DNA of 8,772 bases from Bacteroidales bacterium (GTDB lineage: Bacteria > Bacteroidota > Bacteroidia > Bacteroidales > UBA1402). Positions 1 to 7,554 of this stretch are shown one piece after another; the first letter of the stretch is position 1; the number at the start of each line of letters is the position of its first letter. The notes below the pieces were generated by a model, which was not told where the DNA came from, did no database searches, and saw only the letters and a program-made list of their open reading frames with translations. Location: NCBI GenBank assembly GCA_012511135.1, contig JAAZGQ010000016.1, forward strand, positions 1 through 8,772, given 5' to 3'. The position numbers and the translations under genes are program-made.

Positions 1-1020
1 CGGGCTTTTGAAGGCAAAACCTTTAAACTGAGTTCTGAATTTGATTTTATACGTGCTCATAAAGAGGTCGCTGTTTTTTGCGAAAGTTTAGAGGAAAACG
101 CTCTGATCAAATACAAGGGGAGTCAGGCCAGCGCTTTGGTCAAAGGAGTCTCGGACAATTTTTCTGAACTGGCAAATATGGACAGCCTGATTTACGTCGG
201 AAAATTTGTTCTCGAAGAAGAGGGCTTTCAATTTGCCAGCATAGGTATCGGTCTGGCAAGCTTGTTGGGAACCGGGAGCTCCTTTATTGATCCTGTTGTA
301 CTCTACGCTCCCAAAAGGACTGGCCCGCTTAATCCCCTGAATCCGGCTTCGGCTTTTAAAACCCGGCGGATTTTGCTGACAGCCAGCTTTGGCATTGATC
401 AACCCGAATACGATGATCAACTTATAGTTGTGCCTTTGAGTTTTGCCCGGGAACTGTTTGAATACACCGATGAATTGAGTTCTGTGGAATTGAAACTGAA
501 AAAAGGCGCCAATCTCAAGCGGGTAAAAGAGGAATTCCGTCAAGTTCTGGGACCGGGTTTTATAGTAGAAGACCTGCAGGAACAAAAAGCAGATGTCTAT
601 CGAATAAATCGGGTTGAAAAATGGATAACCTACCTGATTTTGTGTTTTATTTTGCTTATCGCTTTGTTTAATGTGATCGGCTCTTTGTCTATGTTGATTC
701 TCGAGAAAAAGCAGGACGCGGGTATTCTTAAACGCCTGGGTGCTGATCACAAAACCATACGAAAAGTGTTTTTGTACGAAGGCGTAATGATCGCTTTTTT
801 AGGTGCTTTCTCGGGCATATTACTGGGAGTCCTGCTTTGTCTGCTTCAGCAACATTTTGGCTTGCTTAGGCTGGGCCGGGGCGATTTTATTGTGGATGCT
901 TATCCTGTGCTGGTCAAGGCCGTAGATTTGTTTTTCATCCTGCTGACCGTTTTGGCCGTCAGCTTGCCCTCTGTGTGGTGGCCGGTGCATTATTACTTTA
1001 AAAACGATGAACTTCCATAG
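1..1020 (+). CDS. FtsX/LolC-LolE family ABC transporter permease (5' partial)
   Basis: The frame is open from base 1, so the gene starts upstream; a TTG at 136 is internal and not a start. The visible 339 residues are the C-terminal part of an FtsX-type permease. A periplasmic MacB-like domain fills roughly residues 1-205. Three hydrophobic membrane segments follow at about 208-234, 259-283 and 308-329. The loop after the first has the family signature EKKQDAGILKRLGA, which resembles the equivalent loop in LolC/LolE. VDAYPV before the last segment is also typical of LolC/E-type proteins. Such permeases work with a LolD/MacB-type ATPase to move lipoproteins or other envelope substrates out of the inner membrane; no ATPase is visible here. 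The first membrane helix would be in the missing N-terminal part. The gene ends at TAG 1018-1020, overlapping the next gene by 14 bases. The family call is firm, the substrate is unknown. Confidence 0.9.
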   Translation, partial: RAFEGKTFKLSSEFDFIRAHKEVAVFCESLEENALIKYKGSQASALVKGVSDNFSELANMDSLIYVGKFVLEEEGFQFASIGIGLASLLGTGSSFIDPVVLYAPKRTGPLNPLNPASAFKTRRILLTASFGIDQPEYDDQLIVVPLSFARELFEYTDELSSVELKLKKGANLKRVKEEFRQVLGPGFIVEDLQEQKADVYRINRVEKWITYLILCFILLIALFNVIGSLSMLILEKKQDAGILKRLGADHKTIRKVFLYEGVMIAFLGAFSGILLGVLLCLLQQHFGLLRLGRGDFIVDAYPVLVKAVDLFFILLTVLAVSLPSVWWPVHYYFKNDELP

Positions 1021-3283
1021 AGCTGCTTTTAGGAGAAATCCGGTAATCATTGCTGTTTTCTCCTTATCCTTGTTTGCTTTGTTTTTTTCTTCTTTGCAAG
1101 CCCAGCGTTCTTATGGAGGCCGGCCTCTGTCAATGGAAGAAGAAGTGGCTTATGTCCGCAGTCTGGCCGATTATGTGCTGGAATTGCCTGCTTTTGATGT
1201 AGATTCCTTGCTTCGTGAAGATTCCATCTATCACAATCCCAACGGAGCGCTGCGTTTTGCCCATAAATTGTTTGTTAATCTGAGTCCCGGGAATTCCGGC
1301 GTCAGTTTTAATCTGGATGACGGAACCAGGATATGGAAGCTTGGTTTGCGTTCCAAAGGAGCTTACAGTCTGAACCTGATTTTTGAAGAATTTGTTGTAC
1401 CACCCGGGGCCCGGCTTTTTTTGTACAATCCCGATAAATCGCAGGTTCTGGGGGCCTTTACTTCGAATAATATGCAAGAGAGCGGTGAATTTGCCATTGC
1501 TCCGGTTTCTGGAGAAGAGATTTTGCTTGAATATCACGAACCGGCCGATGCTGCTTTTCCTGGCAGACTTCGTCTCACCGAGGTGAATCACGACTACCGT
1601 GGCCTGATGAATACAGGAACGAAATTTGATGAACTGAATTTGCCCTGTATACCGGAATTGACTTGTGAGGCAGAATACGATACCATCGGGCGCAGCGTTT
1701 GTCTGTTGATCCTGAACGGAACGACTTATTGTACGGGCACTTTTGTTAATAATACGGCCCGGGATGGGCGCCCTCTTTTGCTAACAGCCGCTCATTGTCT
1801 TGAAAACAATCCGACGCTCGCCGCCAGGACGGTGGTCTTTATGAATTATCTTTCTCCCCGATGCATGCATCAAATAAGGGGATCGGAAGAGTTTTCCCTT
1901 TCGGGCTGTCAAACCCTGGCCTTATCTCAGGAAACTGATTATGCGCTTATGGAGCTCACAGAAAGTATTCCGCCCGATTACCGTATGTATCTGGCCGGCT
2001 GGAGTCGTGATACCACCACTCGCCTTGAGCCGCCGTTTATCTGTATTCATCATCCCTATGGAGAAGGAAAACGCTATGCGCAGACAGAGGATTCCTTGGC
2101 CTTTATCAGCTGGCCTTATCCCGCAGACGGCTTTGATCCCGACAGTCACTGGTCGGTAAAGCAATGGCAAATTGGACACACCTGGAGTGGCTCTTCAGGA
2201 GCCCCCTTATTGAACAAAAACAATCAAGTGGTAGGATTTCTGACAGGAGGCGATTCCGGAGGAAGCAGCGGTTGCGGTCCCTATCAGCTGGGTGATTTCT
2301 TTGTGCGTTTTCACAAAGCATGGGACTACGAAGCCGACAGTCTTAATCAATTGGCTTGTTGGCTGGATCCGCTCTCAAGCGACTTACTTAAAATCAACGG
2401 ACTTGATCCAAACGAGGACAATCCGGCCAGGCGTATAAGTAACTTAAGGCTTAGTGATTCTATAGCTGAATTACGACAGGAAATTCCGGAAAACGGCTAT
2501 CTTTTCGGTCACAACAGTTTTGAGCAAAGAGCTTTTGCCGAAGAATTCAGACAAGATAGTAATGTCATGCTAAAAGGGATTTATCTGGTTCCATCAAAGG
2601 GAATAAAAAGCAGCTCCTATCCTGTTTATATTGACGTCATGCAGGGAGGGGGGGCGGCTCCTGAAAATATATTGAGTTCAATGGAGCTGAATCCCTATTA
2701 TCTTGAATATCGCAGCCGCAGTTTCCACGAAACAGCCAAAGAGCAATTTGCAAATGCAGAGAATTATATAAGTTTTGATCCTCCACTGGCTGTGGGCAAC
2801 CATTTTTATGTGGCCATCCGTTTGGAATATCCCTCCAATGCTTCGGCCGAAATTGACAGTTTTGCAATGTACGCTGCTTACCACAAAGAAAGACTGGCAA
2901 AAAATACTGTTTGGGTAAACAATGGAACAGAATGGAATTCGTTTACTAGCATGAATCGCAGAGCTTATTCAAGTTCGTTGTGGCTGGAACCTATGGTAAT
3001 GAATGATACTCTGGCTGTTACAGAACCCCCGCCTGTCGACACTCTTGACCAGCAAATTCCTGTTTATTATTCTTCCCAGGATCGTATACTCCATATTGCC
3101 ATCCCATCGTCCTGGCGCTTACCGGTAGAGATGCGCCTTTTTGATCCGGCCGGTCGCTTGCTGTACTTAGCTTCGGCCGAACAAAAAAAGCTGACTTTAT
3201 ATATTCCTGAACGTTTCAAAGGATTTTATATCATTCAGTTAAAAGAACGGAGGCGGCAGTACGTGCAAAAAATTGTTTTTTAA
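1007..3283 (+). CDS. Secreted lysyl endopeptidase-like serine protease with T9SS sorting domain
   Basis: This 758-residue protein has a signal peptide (cleavage likely after SLQA, residue 32), a probable propeptide to about residue 210, and an S1-type catalytic domain at about 212-468. The triad is His263 (LTAAHC), Asp311 (TDYALMEL) and Ser397 (GSSGAP). Aligned from memory with Achromobacter protease I (lysyl endopeptidase), all six disulfide cysteines are kept: Cys214-Cys423, Cys220-Cys286 and Cys242-Cys264. The S1-pocket Asp225 of that enzyme matches Asp430 and Trp169 matches Trp369, but His210 is replaced by Thr413. WLDPLSSDLLKINGLD (452-467) matches the end of the family domain. A beta-rich domain follows at about 497-663, starting GYLFGHNSF, a type common in secreted Bacteroidetes proteins. 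Residues about 685-758, ending in GFYIIQLKERRRQYVQKIVF, look like a type A T9SS sorting domain, so the enzyme is probably exported across the outer membrane and then surface-attached or released. The ATG at 1007 is chosen because the signal peptide follows directly. Cleavage after lysine is an inference. Confidence 0.9.
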   Translation: MNFHRAAFRRNPVIIAVFSLSLFALFFSSLQAQRSYGGRPLSMEEEVAYVRSLADYVLELPAFDVDSLLREDSIYHNPNGALRFAHKLFVNLSPGNSGVSFNLDDGTRIWKLGLRSKGAYSLNLIFEEFVVPPGARLFLYNPDKSQVLGAFTSNNMQESGEFAIAPVSGEEILLEYHEPADAAFPGRLRLTEVNHDYRGLMNTGTKFDELNLPCIPELTCEAEYDTIGRSVCLLILNGTTYCTGTFVNNTARDGRPLLLTAAHCLENNPTLAARTVVFMNYLSPRCMHQIRGSEEFSLSGCQTLALSQETDYALMELTESIPPDYRMYLAGWSRDTTTRLEPPFICIHHPYGEGKRYAQTEDSLAFISWPYPADGFDPDSHWSVKQWQIGHTWSGSSGAPLLNKNNQVVGFLTGGDSGGSSGCGPYQLGDFFVRFHKAWDYEADSLNQLACWLDPLSSDLLKINGLDPNEDNPARRISNLRLSDSIAELRQEIPENGYLFGHNSFEQRAFAEEFRQDSNVMLKGIYLVPSKGIKSSSYPVYIDVMQGGGAAPENILSSMELNPYYLEYRSRSFHETAKEQFANAENYISFDPPLAVGNHFYVAIRLEYPSNASAEIDSFAMYAAYHKERLAKNTVWVNNGTEWNSFTSMNRRAYSSSLWLEPMVMNDTLAVTEPPPVDTLDQQIPVYYSSQDRILHIAIPSSWRLPVEMRLFDPAGRLLYLASAEQKKLTLYIPERFKGFYIIQLKERRRQYVQKIVF
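3059..3280 (+). other. T9SS type A sorting domain of the protease (C-terminal)
   Basis: The last ~74 residues have the beta-strand pattern of a type IX secretion C-terminal signal: hydrophobic LHIAI, then RLFDPAGRLLY, then a GFYIIQL strand, a basic turn and a terminal QKIVF. The proline-asparagine-proline motif that often opens type A domains is missing, with VYYSSQDRILHI in its place, so the domain is recognisable but divergent. Confidence 0.7.
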
Positions 3284-3436
3284 AGTATGTAAATAACCAA
3301 AACACACAGCTTTAGGACTAAAATCTGTTAAATTGTTAATTTTTTGGCCTAAATACAGAGAGATTTACTTAAATGTTTCATTTTAAATGTATATTTGTGG
3401 GTTGAAATTTTTACTAACATCATAATACATTGACCC
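3284..3436. other. AT-rich intergenic region between protease and lipoprotein genes
   Basis: These 153 bases contain no credible coding sequence. They hold the promoter described separately and no strong terminator for the protease gene. The best hairpin is a five-pair A/T-only stem (3330-3334 with 3338-3342) followed by T residues, which is too weak to call. Some read-through from the protease gene into the lipoprotein gene is therefore possible. Confidence 0.6.
3390..3397 (+). promoter_or_regulatory. Bacteroidetes-type -7 element (TATATTTG) for the lipoprotein gene
   Basis: TATATTTG matches the Bacteroidetes primary sigma factor -7 consensus TAnnTTTG exactly. Transcription would start near 3404, giving a leader of about 33 bases before the ATG at 3437. 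No clear TTTG-type -33 element lies at the usual ~19-base spacing, which weakens the call. An alternative pairs TTTG at 3343-3346 with a poorer -7 element TACTTAAA at 3366-3373, at exactly 19-base spacing. Confidence 0.5.
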
Positions 3437-5128
3437 ATGAACAAAACCTTTAAACTTTCAATCCTAGCATCCCTTTTGTTGATTTTATCGGGATGCGGCT
3501 CAAAATTGGCCCTAGATCGTGAGCATTTTACTGTTACCCCCCAGGTTCTCGAAGCAGTTGGAGGTAAAGTAGATGCAACCATTGACGGAGTTTTTCCCGA
3601 AAAGATGTTTCCGGCTAAGGGTGTTGTCACTATTACCCCTGTTCTGAAATACGAAGGTGGTGAAACCGAAGGGACACCAATGAGTTTTCAGGGAGAAAAG
3701 GCAGTTGGCAACAACAAAGTCATTCCTACTGCTACGGGTGGCAACTTTAGTATGAAATCATCCTACGACTACAAACCCGAGATGAAACGCTCTGAGCTTT
3801 TTGTCCGTATTAATGTGGTTGTTGGAAGCAAAGCAAGTGATCTTCCTGAAATCAAGCTGGCAGACGGTGTAGTCTCTACAGAAAACCTGGTGAACGCCCA
3901 AAAGGCAAAACCTTCACCCAGTGTAGACAAATTCCAGCGGATTATTTCGGAAGTTACCGAAGCGCAAATTCTTTTCCTCATTCAACAATCCAATGTGCGC
4001 AGCAGTGAACTCAGGAACGAAGAAATTAAAGCCCTTGTTTCTGCCATATCGACAGCTGCTCAGACCGAAAACAAAGAAATTGCCGGCATTAAAGTTTCTT
4101 CTTATGCTTCACCGGATGGTACAGTTAAGTTGAACGAATCTTTGGCCAGCAACCGTGAAAAAAATACGGTCAACTATTTAAATCGGGAATTGAAAAAAGC
4201 CAAAGCCGAAGGCGGAATTGAGGCTGAATTTACTGCCGAAGACTGGGACGGCTTCAAGAAATTACTGGAAGCATCCAATGTTCAGGACAAAGCGCTGATA
4301 CTTCGCGTCTTGTCTATGTATTCCGATCCTGAGCAAAGGGAAGCTGAAATCAAAAAATTGTCTTCTGCCTACAAGGTCTTAGCCGACGATATTCTGCCTC
4401 AGCTCAGACGTTCCAGGATGGCTTTGACCATTGACGTAATAGGTAAATCAGACGAAGAAATCAAAGCGCTGTTTAGCTCCAATCCTTCCGAACTCAGCCT
4501 GGAAGAAATGCTCTACGCTGCTACTTTGTACAATACTCCCGCCGAAAAGGAAAAAGTTTACCTGAAAGCAACACAGCTCTATTCAAATGATTCCCGTGCC
4601 TTCAATAATGTTGGTATGATTAAGTTTGAAGCTGGTGATGTGGCTACTGCCAAAACCTGGTTTGAAAAAGCCTATACGATTGAAAAATCCAAAGAAGCGT
4701 CTCTTAACCTGGCTTTGTGCGCTATTGCCGAAGGTGCTGATAATGCTACCATCGAAGCCTATCTGAATCAGGCTGCAGGTGCCGAAAATTACGAAGAAGC
4801 CCTGGGTATGCTTTACATTAAGAAAGGCGATTATGCCAATGCCGTTAAAGCTTTCGGCAATCTGAAGAGCAATAATGCTGCCCTTGCGCAAATATTGGCC
4901 AAAGATTACAGCAAAGCCAAAACAACTTTGGCCGGAGTAAAAGCTCCCGATGCTGAAACCTATTACCTTCAAGCCTTGGTAGGTGCGCGCACCAACAACA
5001 GAGCTGAGGTCTTGGATGGCTTAAAGAAATCAATAGCCGAAGATTCCGCTATGGCCAAAAAAGCAGCTAACGACGTTGAATTTGCCAAGTATTTAGTTGA
5101 CGGTGAAATTGCTACTCTGCTCAATTAA
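3437..5128 (+). CDS. Envelope lipoprotein with divergent OmpA-like segment and TPR-like repeats
   Basis: The 563-residue product starts with a lipoprotein signal peptide: basic MNKTFK, hydrophobic stretch, lipobox LSGC with lipidated Cys20. No aspartate follows the cysteine and no clear Bacteroidetes surface-export signal is seen, so the periplasmic face of the outer membrane is the best guess. Residues about 28-150 look beta-rich and of unknown family. Residues about 165-335 contain an OmpA-like motif, SYASPDG (222-228) with Asn233 and Arg240, then a charged helical insert before LTIDVIG (330-336). The aspartate of the usual TDxxG peptidoglycan-binding motif is replaced by Ser, although an Asp sits two positions on (Asp227). 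Residues about 355-550 are helical, with TPR-like units near 386-418 and 452-479 (for example AFNNVGMIKFEAGDVATAKT). The ATG at 3437 is preceded by AT-rich sequence without a Shine-Dalgarno site. The gene has its own promoter and ends before a strong terminator. A structural or assembly role at the cell wall is inferred; I do not recognise a named gene. Confidence 0.85.
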   Translation: MNKTFKLSILASLLLILSGCGSKLALDREHFTVTPQVLEAVGGKVDATIDGVFPEKMFPAKGVVTITPVLKYEGGETEGTPMSFQGEKAVGNNKVIPTATGGNFSMKSSYDYKPEMKRSELFVRINVVVGSKASDLPEIKLADGVVSTENLVNAQKAKPSPSVDKFQRIISEVTEAQILFLIQQSNVRSSELRNEEIKALVSAISTAAQTENKEIAGIKVSSYASPDGTVKLNESLASNREKNTVNYLNRELKKAKAEGGIEAEFTAEDWDGFKKLLEASNVQDKALILRVLSMYSDPEQREAEIKKLSSAYKVLADDILPQLRRSRMALTIDVIGKSDEEIKALFSSNPSELSLEEMLYAATLYNTPAEKEKVYLKATQLYSNDSRAFNNVGMIKFEAGDVATAKTWFEKAYTIEKSKEASLNLALCAIAEGADNATIEAYLNQAAGAENYEEALGMLYIKKGDYANAVKAFGNLKSNNAALAQILAKDYSKAKTTLAGVKAPDAETYYLQALVGARTNNRAEVLDGLKKSIAEDSAMAKKAANDVEFAKYLVDGEIATLLN

Positions 5129-5149
5129 ACAACTGGATTTTTACCAAAT

Positions 5150-5189
5150 AAAAAAGTGGGTGTTTCAAATTTGAAACACCCACTTTTTT
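5150..5189. terminator. Bidirectional rho-independent terminator (perfect 40-bp palindrome)
   Basis: Six A residues, GTGGGTGTTTCAAA, then its exact reverse complement and six T residues (seven in all to 5190) form a perfect 20+20 palindrome centred at 5169/5170. In RNA it gives a long hairpin with a GTGGGTG/CACCCAC core, followed by a U tract on either strand. It lies 21 bases past the lipoprotein stop codon and 20 bases past the ispG stop codon on the other strand, the expected position for a shared terminator between convergent genes. Confidence 0.93.
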
Positions 5190-5209
5190 TATGCTCAATA
5201 GAGAAAAGA

Positions 5210-7063
5210 TTACTTGTCTTTTTGAATCAATTCCAAAAGCCGATCCAGGGCTTCTTCTTCGGGAAGGTTCTTTTCTACACAGAGCTTGCCTTTGTAGAGG
5301 CTGATCCGGCCTCTGCCTGCACCTACATAACCGTAGTCGGCATCGGCCATTTCGCCCGGCCCGTTTACTATACAGCCCATTACGGCAATCTTGAGGCCTT
5401 TCAGATGTGAAGTGCCTGCCTTAACTTTGGCCAGCGTGCTATGAAGATTAAACAAAGTTCTGCCGCAACCCGGACAGGAGATGTATTCGGTTTTGCTTAT
5501 CCTGGAGCGTGTGGCCTGTAAAATGCCAAACATTAGTGAGAGGCATTCCGTCTGCAAGTTTGCCGCCGAAATACAAATACCGTCCCCAAAGCCGTCGGCA
5601 TACAAAAAGCCGAAATCGGCCGAAGCCTGAACCTGCAGAGCCTCAGTATCATCTGTGGAATATGAACCAGAAACAACGACGGGTAAGCCTGAGCCCAGGT
5701 TCAACAAAGCATGGAAGGCGGCCCGCATTTCTGCAGCCGGGTTGGGGTGATCACTGTACAACCATAGTATTATATTGTGCTCATGTTCGAGTTGTTGCAA
5801 GAATTCGGCCTTCAAATCGTCATAGCTGACCCGCAGAAAACGCAAGTCAGCCTTGCAGGCCAGTAGTTCCTGGATTTGTCCGGCAGAAAACAAGGGGAAG
5901 CAATGGGCTTGCTCTTGATATGCTTCAAAAAGACAGATTTGTGGGATCTTGTCCTTGCGGAAAGATTCGGGGACCTTAGTACCCAGATAAATGAAATCAG
6001 GTTTAGGGTCGGCACCAGAATAATCTTTTGTCAGTCCCCGGGAATGATCATGTACGACAACAGGAACCTGCCCATTACCTATAATACCTGCTTTCCTTGT
6101 TTTGCGACGAATAAAACTAAAAGGGTCAAACGGCTCAAAAGCCTCAGCGTAAATGTCAGCTTGTTCTTTCCTTTTTTCGACGTGCTCAAGCAATTTACGG
6201 GCTACAGGGATTTCTGCCTCCGGGTCTTCACTCAGAGAAACACGTATGGTATCTCCAATACCATCCAGCAGCAGGCTGCCTATGCCCACGGCCGATTTGA
6301 TGCGTCCGTCTTCAGCGTCTCCGGCTTCGGTAACGCCCAAATGCAAAGGGAAGTGCATCTGTTCGGATTCCATGGTTTTGACCAGAAGCCGGACTGTCTG
6401 GATCATGGCCAGGGTATTGGATGATTTGATAGAGATGACCACCTGGAGGAAATTTTCTTCCCTACAAATGCGTAAATATTCCATACAGGATTCCACCATA
6501 CCCTGGGGGCTGTCACCGTAACGAAGCATCATTCTTGACGACAGTGATCCGTGATTTACGCCTATGCGCAAAGCTGTCCGGTGTTCTTTGCAAATGGCCA
6601 GCAAAGGCAGCAGGCGTTCCCTGACTTTTTCTTTTTCCAGCTTTAGAGCACTTACTTCGTCCGCAGGCAGCTCTATGTGCAGGGGATCGGCAAAATTACC
6701 CGGATTGATTCTGACTTTTTCTATTTTGGAAGCAGCCACTTCGGCGGCTTTGGGATTGAAATGAATATCGGCAATCAGAGGAACAGAAATTCCTTGTTTT
6801 CGCAATTCATCCCGAATTAGGCCCAGATTCCCGGCTTCCTTGCTTCCCTGAGCTGTCAGGCGTACATAATCGGCTCCGGCGGCCACAATTCTTTTTATCT
6901 GTTCTACGCAGCATGAGGTATCCAGCGTAGAACAATTGGTCATAGACTGAATACGAACAGGATTGCTTCCGCCCAGAGGCAGCTGGCCAATCAGGACGGA
7001 GTCCGTTTTTCGGCGCTGGTAATTAAAGAGATTCTGACAGTAAGTCATTTGTTTTGTATTCAT
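5210..7063 (-). CDS. ispG: 4-hydroxy-3-methylbut-2-enyl diphosphate synthase IspG (GcpE), long three-domain type
   Basis: IspG reduces 2-C-methyl-D-erythritol 2,4-cyclodiphosphate to 4-hydroxy-3-methylbut-2-enyl diphosphate in the cytosolic MEP isoprenoid pathway, using a [4Fe-4S] cluster. The N-terminal TIM-barrel part is clear: NYQRRKT (14-20), NPVRIQSM (34-41), ADYVRLTAQG (64-73), ADIHFNPK (98-105), KVRINPGN (116-123). The C-terminal cluster domain has CPGC (Cys530, Cys533), and GCIVNGPGE supplies Cys564 and Glu571, matching the four cluster ligands of the E. coli enzyme. At 617 residues it is much longer than the ~370-residue E. coli form because of a central insert (about 285-520), as in the enzymes of Bacteroidetes, Chlamydia and plants. 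Two starts are possible. The first ATG (7063) overlaps purE by 41 bases. The second (Met6, 7048) overlaps by 26, follows an A-rich stretch and puts YCQNLFNYQRRKT nearer the N-terminus, as I recall for relatives. This is the last gene of the probable rpoN-gcvH-purE-ispG operon. Confidence 0.97.
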   Translation of the reverse strand: MNTKQMTYCQNLFNYQRRKTDSVLIGQLPLGGSNPVRIQSMTNCSTLDTSCCVEQIKRIVAAGADYVRLTAQGSKEAGNLGLIRDELRKQGISVPLIADIHFNPKAAEVAASKIEKVRINPGNFADPLHIELPADEVSALKLEKEKVRERLLPLLAICKEHRTALRIGVNHGSLSSRMMLRYGDSPQGMVESCMEYLRICREENFLQVVISIKSSNTLAMIQTVRLLVKTMESEQMHFPLHLGVTEAGDAEDGRIKSAVGIGSLLLDGIGDTIRVSLSEDPEAEIPVARKLLEHVEKRKEQADIYAEAFEPFDPFSFIRRKTRKAGIIGNGQVPVVVHDHSRGLTKDYSGADPKPDFIYLGTKVPESFRKDKIPQICLFEAYQEQAHCFPLFSAGQIQELLACKADLRFLRVSYDDLKAEFLQQLEHEHNIILWLYSDHPNPAAEMRAAFHALLNLGSGLPVVVSGSYSTDDTEALQVQASADFGFLYADGFGDGICISAANLQTECLSLMFGILQATRSRISKTEYISCPGCGRTLFNLHSTLAKVKAGTSHLKGLKIAVMGCIVNGPGEMADADYGYVGAGRGRISLYKGKLCVEKNLPEEEALDRLLELIQKDK

Positions 7064-7550
7064 ACTTGAGTTGCTGCAATTCCTGGTCGGCCTTTACTAT
7101 TTTGTTTTTAAGTCCGGTTTTGTAAGCAGCAAGCCGGGCTTGCAATGGCTGATCTGCTATTGCAAGCATTTCAACAGCCAGCAAGGCAGCGTTCATAGCT
7201 CCGTTTATGCCTACTGTGGCAACAGGAATACCCGGAGGCATTTGTACGATGGCCAGTAAAGCATCCAGGCCTTCAAGGCTGGCTTTTATGGGTACACCGA
7301 TAACCGGCAGAGTAGTGGAAGCTGCAATAACTCCCGGCAGATGGGCGGCCATACCCGCAGCTGCAATGATTACTTTAATGCCTCTGTCGGCAGCGGTTCT
7401 GGCAAACTTTTCCACGACTTCGGGTGTGCGGTGAGCCGAAAGGGCATGCATTTCAAAAGGCAGTTGAAATTCGTTCAACAAGGCGGCAGCCTTTTCCATA
7501 ACGGGTAGGTCGGAAGTGCTGCCCATAATTATACTGACTATTGCTTTCAT
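7023..7550 (-). CDS. purE: N5-carboxyaminoimidazole ribonucleotide mutase PurE
   Basis: PurE converts N5-CAIR (made by PurK) to CAIR in de novo purine synthesis, in the cytosol and usually as an octamer. With the start at 7550 the protein has 175 residues, close to the 169 of E. coli. The active-site motifs are intact: GSTSD (10-14), SAHR with the catalytic-type His40 (38-41), GMAAHLPG (66-73), PVIGVP (82-87) and an IVQMPPGIPVATVG stretch (101-114). The start at 7550 is preferred over an in-frame start at 7583 because the family begins just before the first beta strand (MKAIVSIIMGSTSD) and because it leaves a 4-base gap to gcvH instead of an overlap. The 3' end runs into the start of ispG. 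The last ~25 residues are charged and variable. PurK is not visible in the window. Confidence 0.97.
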   Translation of the reverse strand: MKAIVSIIMGSTSDLPVMEKAAALLNEFQLPFEMHALSAHRTPEVVEKFARTAADRGIKVIIAAAGMAAHLPGVIAASTTLPVIGVPIKASLEGLDALLAIVQMPPGIPVATVGINGAMNAALLAVEMLAIADQPLQARLAAYKTGLKNKIVKADQELQQLKYEYKTNDLLSESL

Positions 7551-7554
7551 AATC

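Noticed and set aside
15..29. The 15-base string CAAAACCTTTAAACT occurs here and again at 3442-3456, encoding KTFKL in both genes.
   Set aside because: The match is short, the flanks are unrelated and it lies inside two different coding sequences. A chance match is the simplest reading.
88..750. Long open frame of 220 codons on the - strand.
   Set aside because: It lies opposite the permease, which has clear family motifs and membrane segments; the antisense translation has no recognisable domain and is a shadow.
3330..3342. Possible terminator after the protease gene: AAATT-GTT-AATTT followed by T residues.
   Set aside because: The stem has only five A/T pairs in a generally AT-rich region, too weak to support a terminator call.
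3312..3354. TTTAGG and CCTAAA as distant inverted repeats in the intergenic region.
   Set aside because: Six bases separated by about 30 is expected by chance in AT-rich DNA, and no dyad symmetry extends from it.
5876..6424. Open frame of 182 codons on the + strand inside ispG.
   Set aside because: It is antisense to well-conserved ispG coding sequence, and its translation has no recognisable family features.
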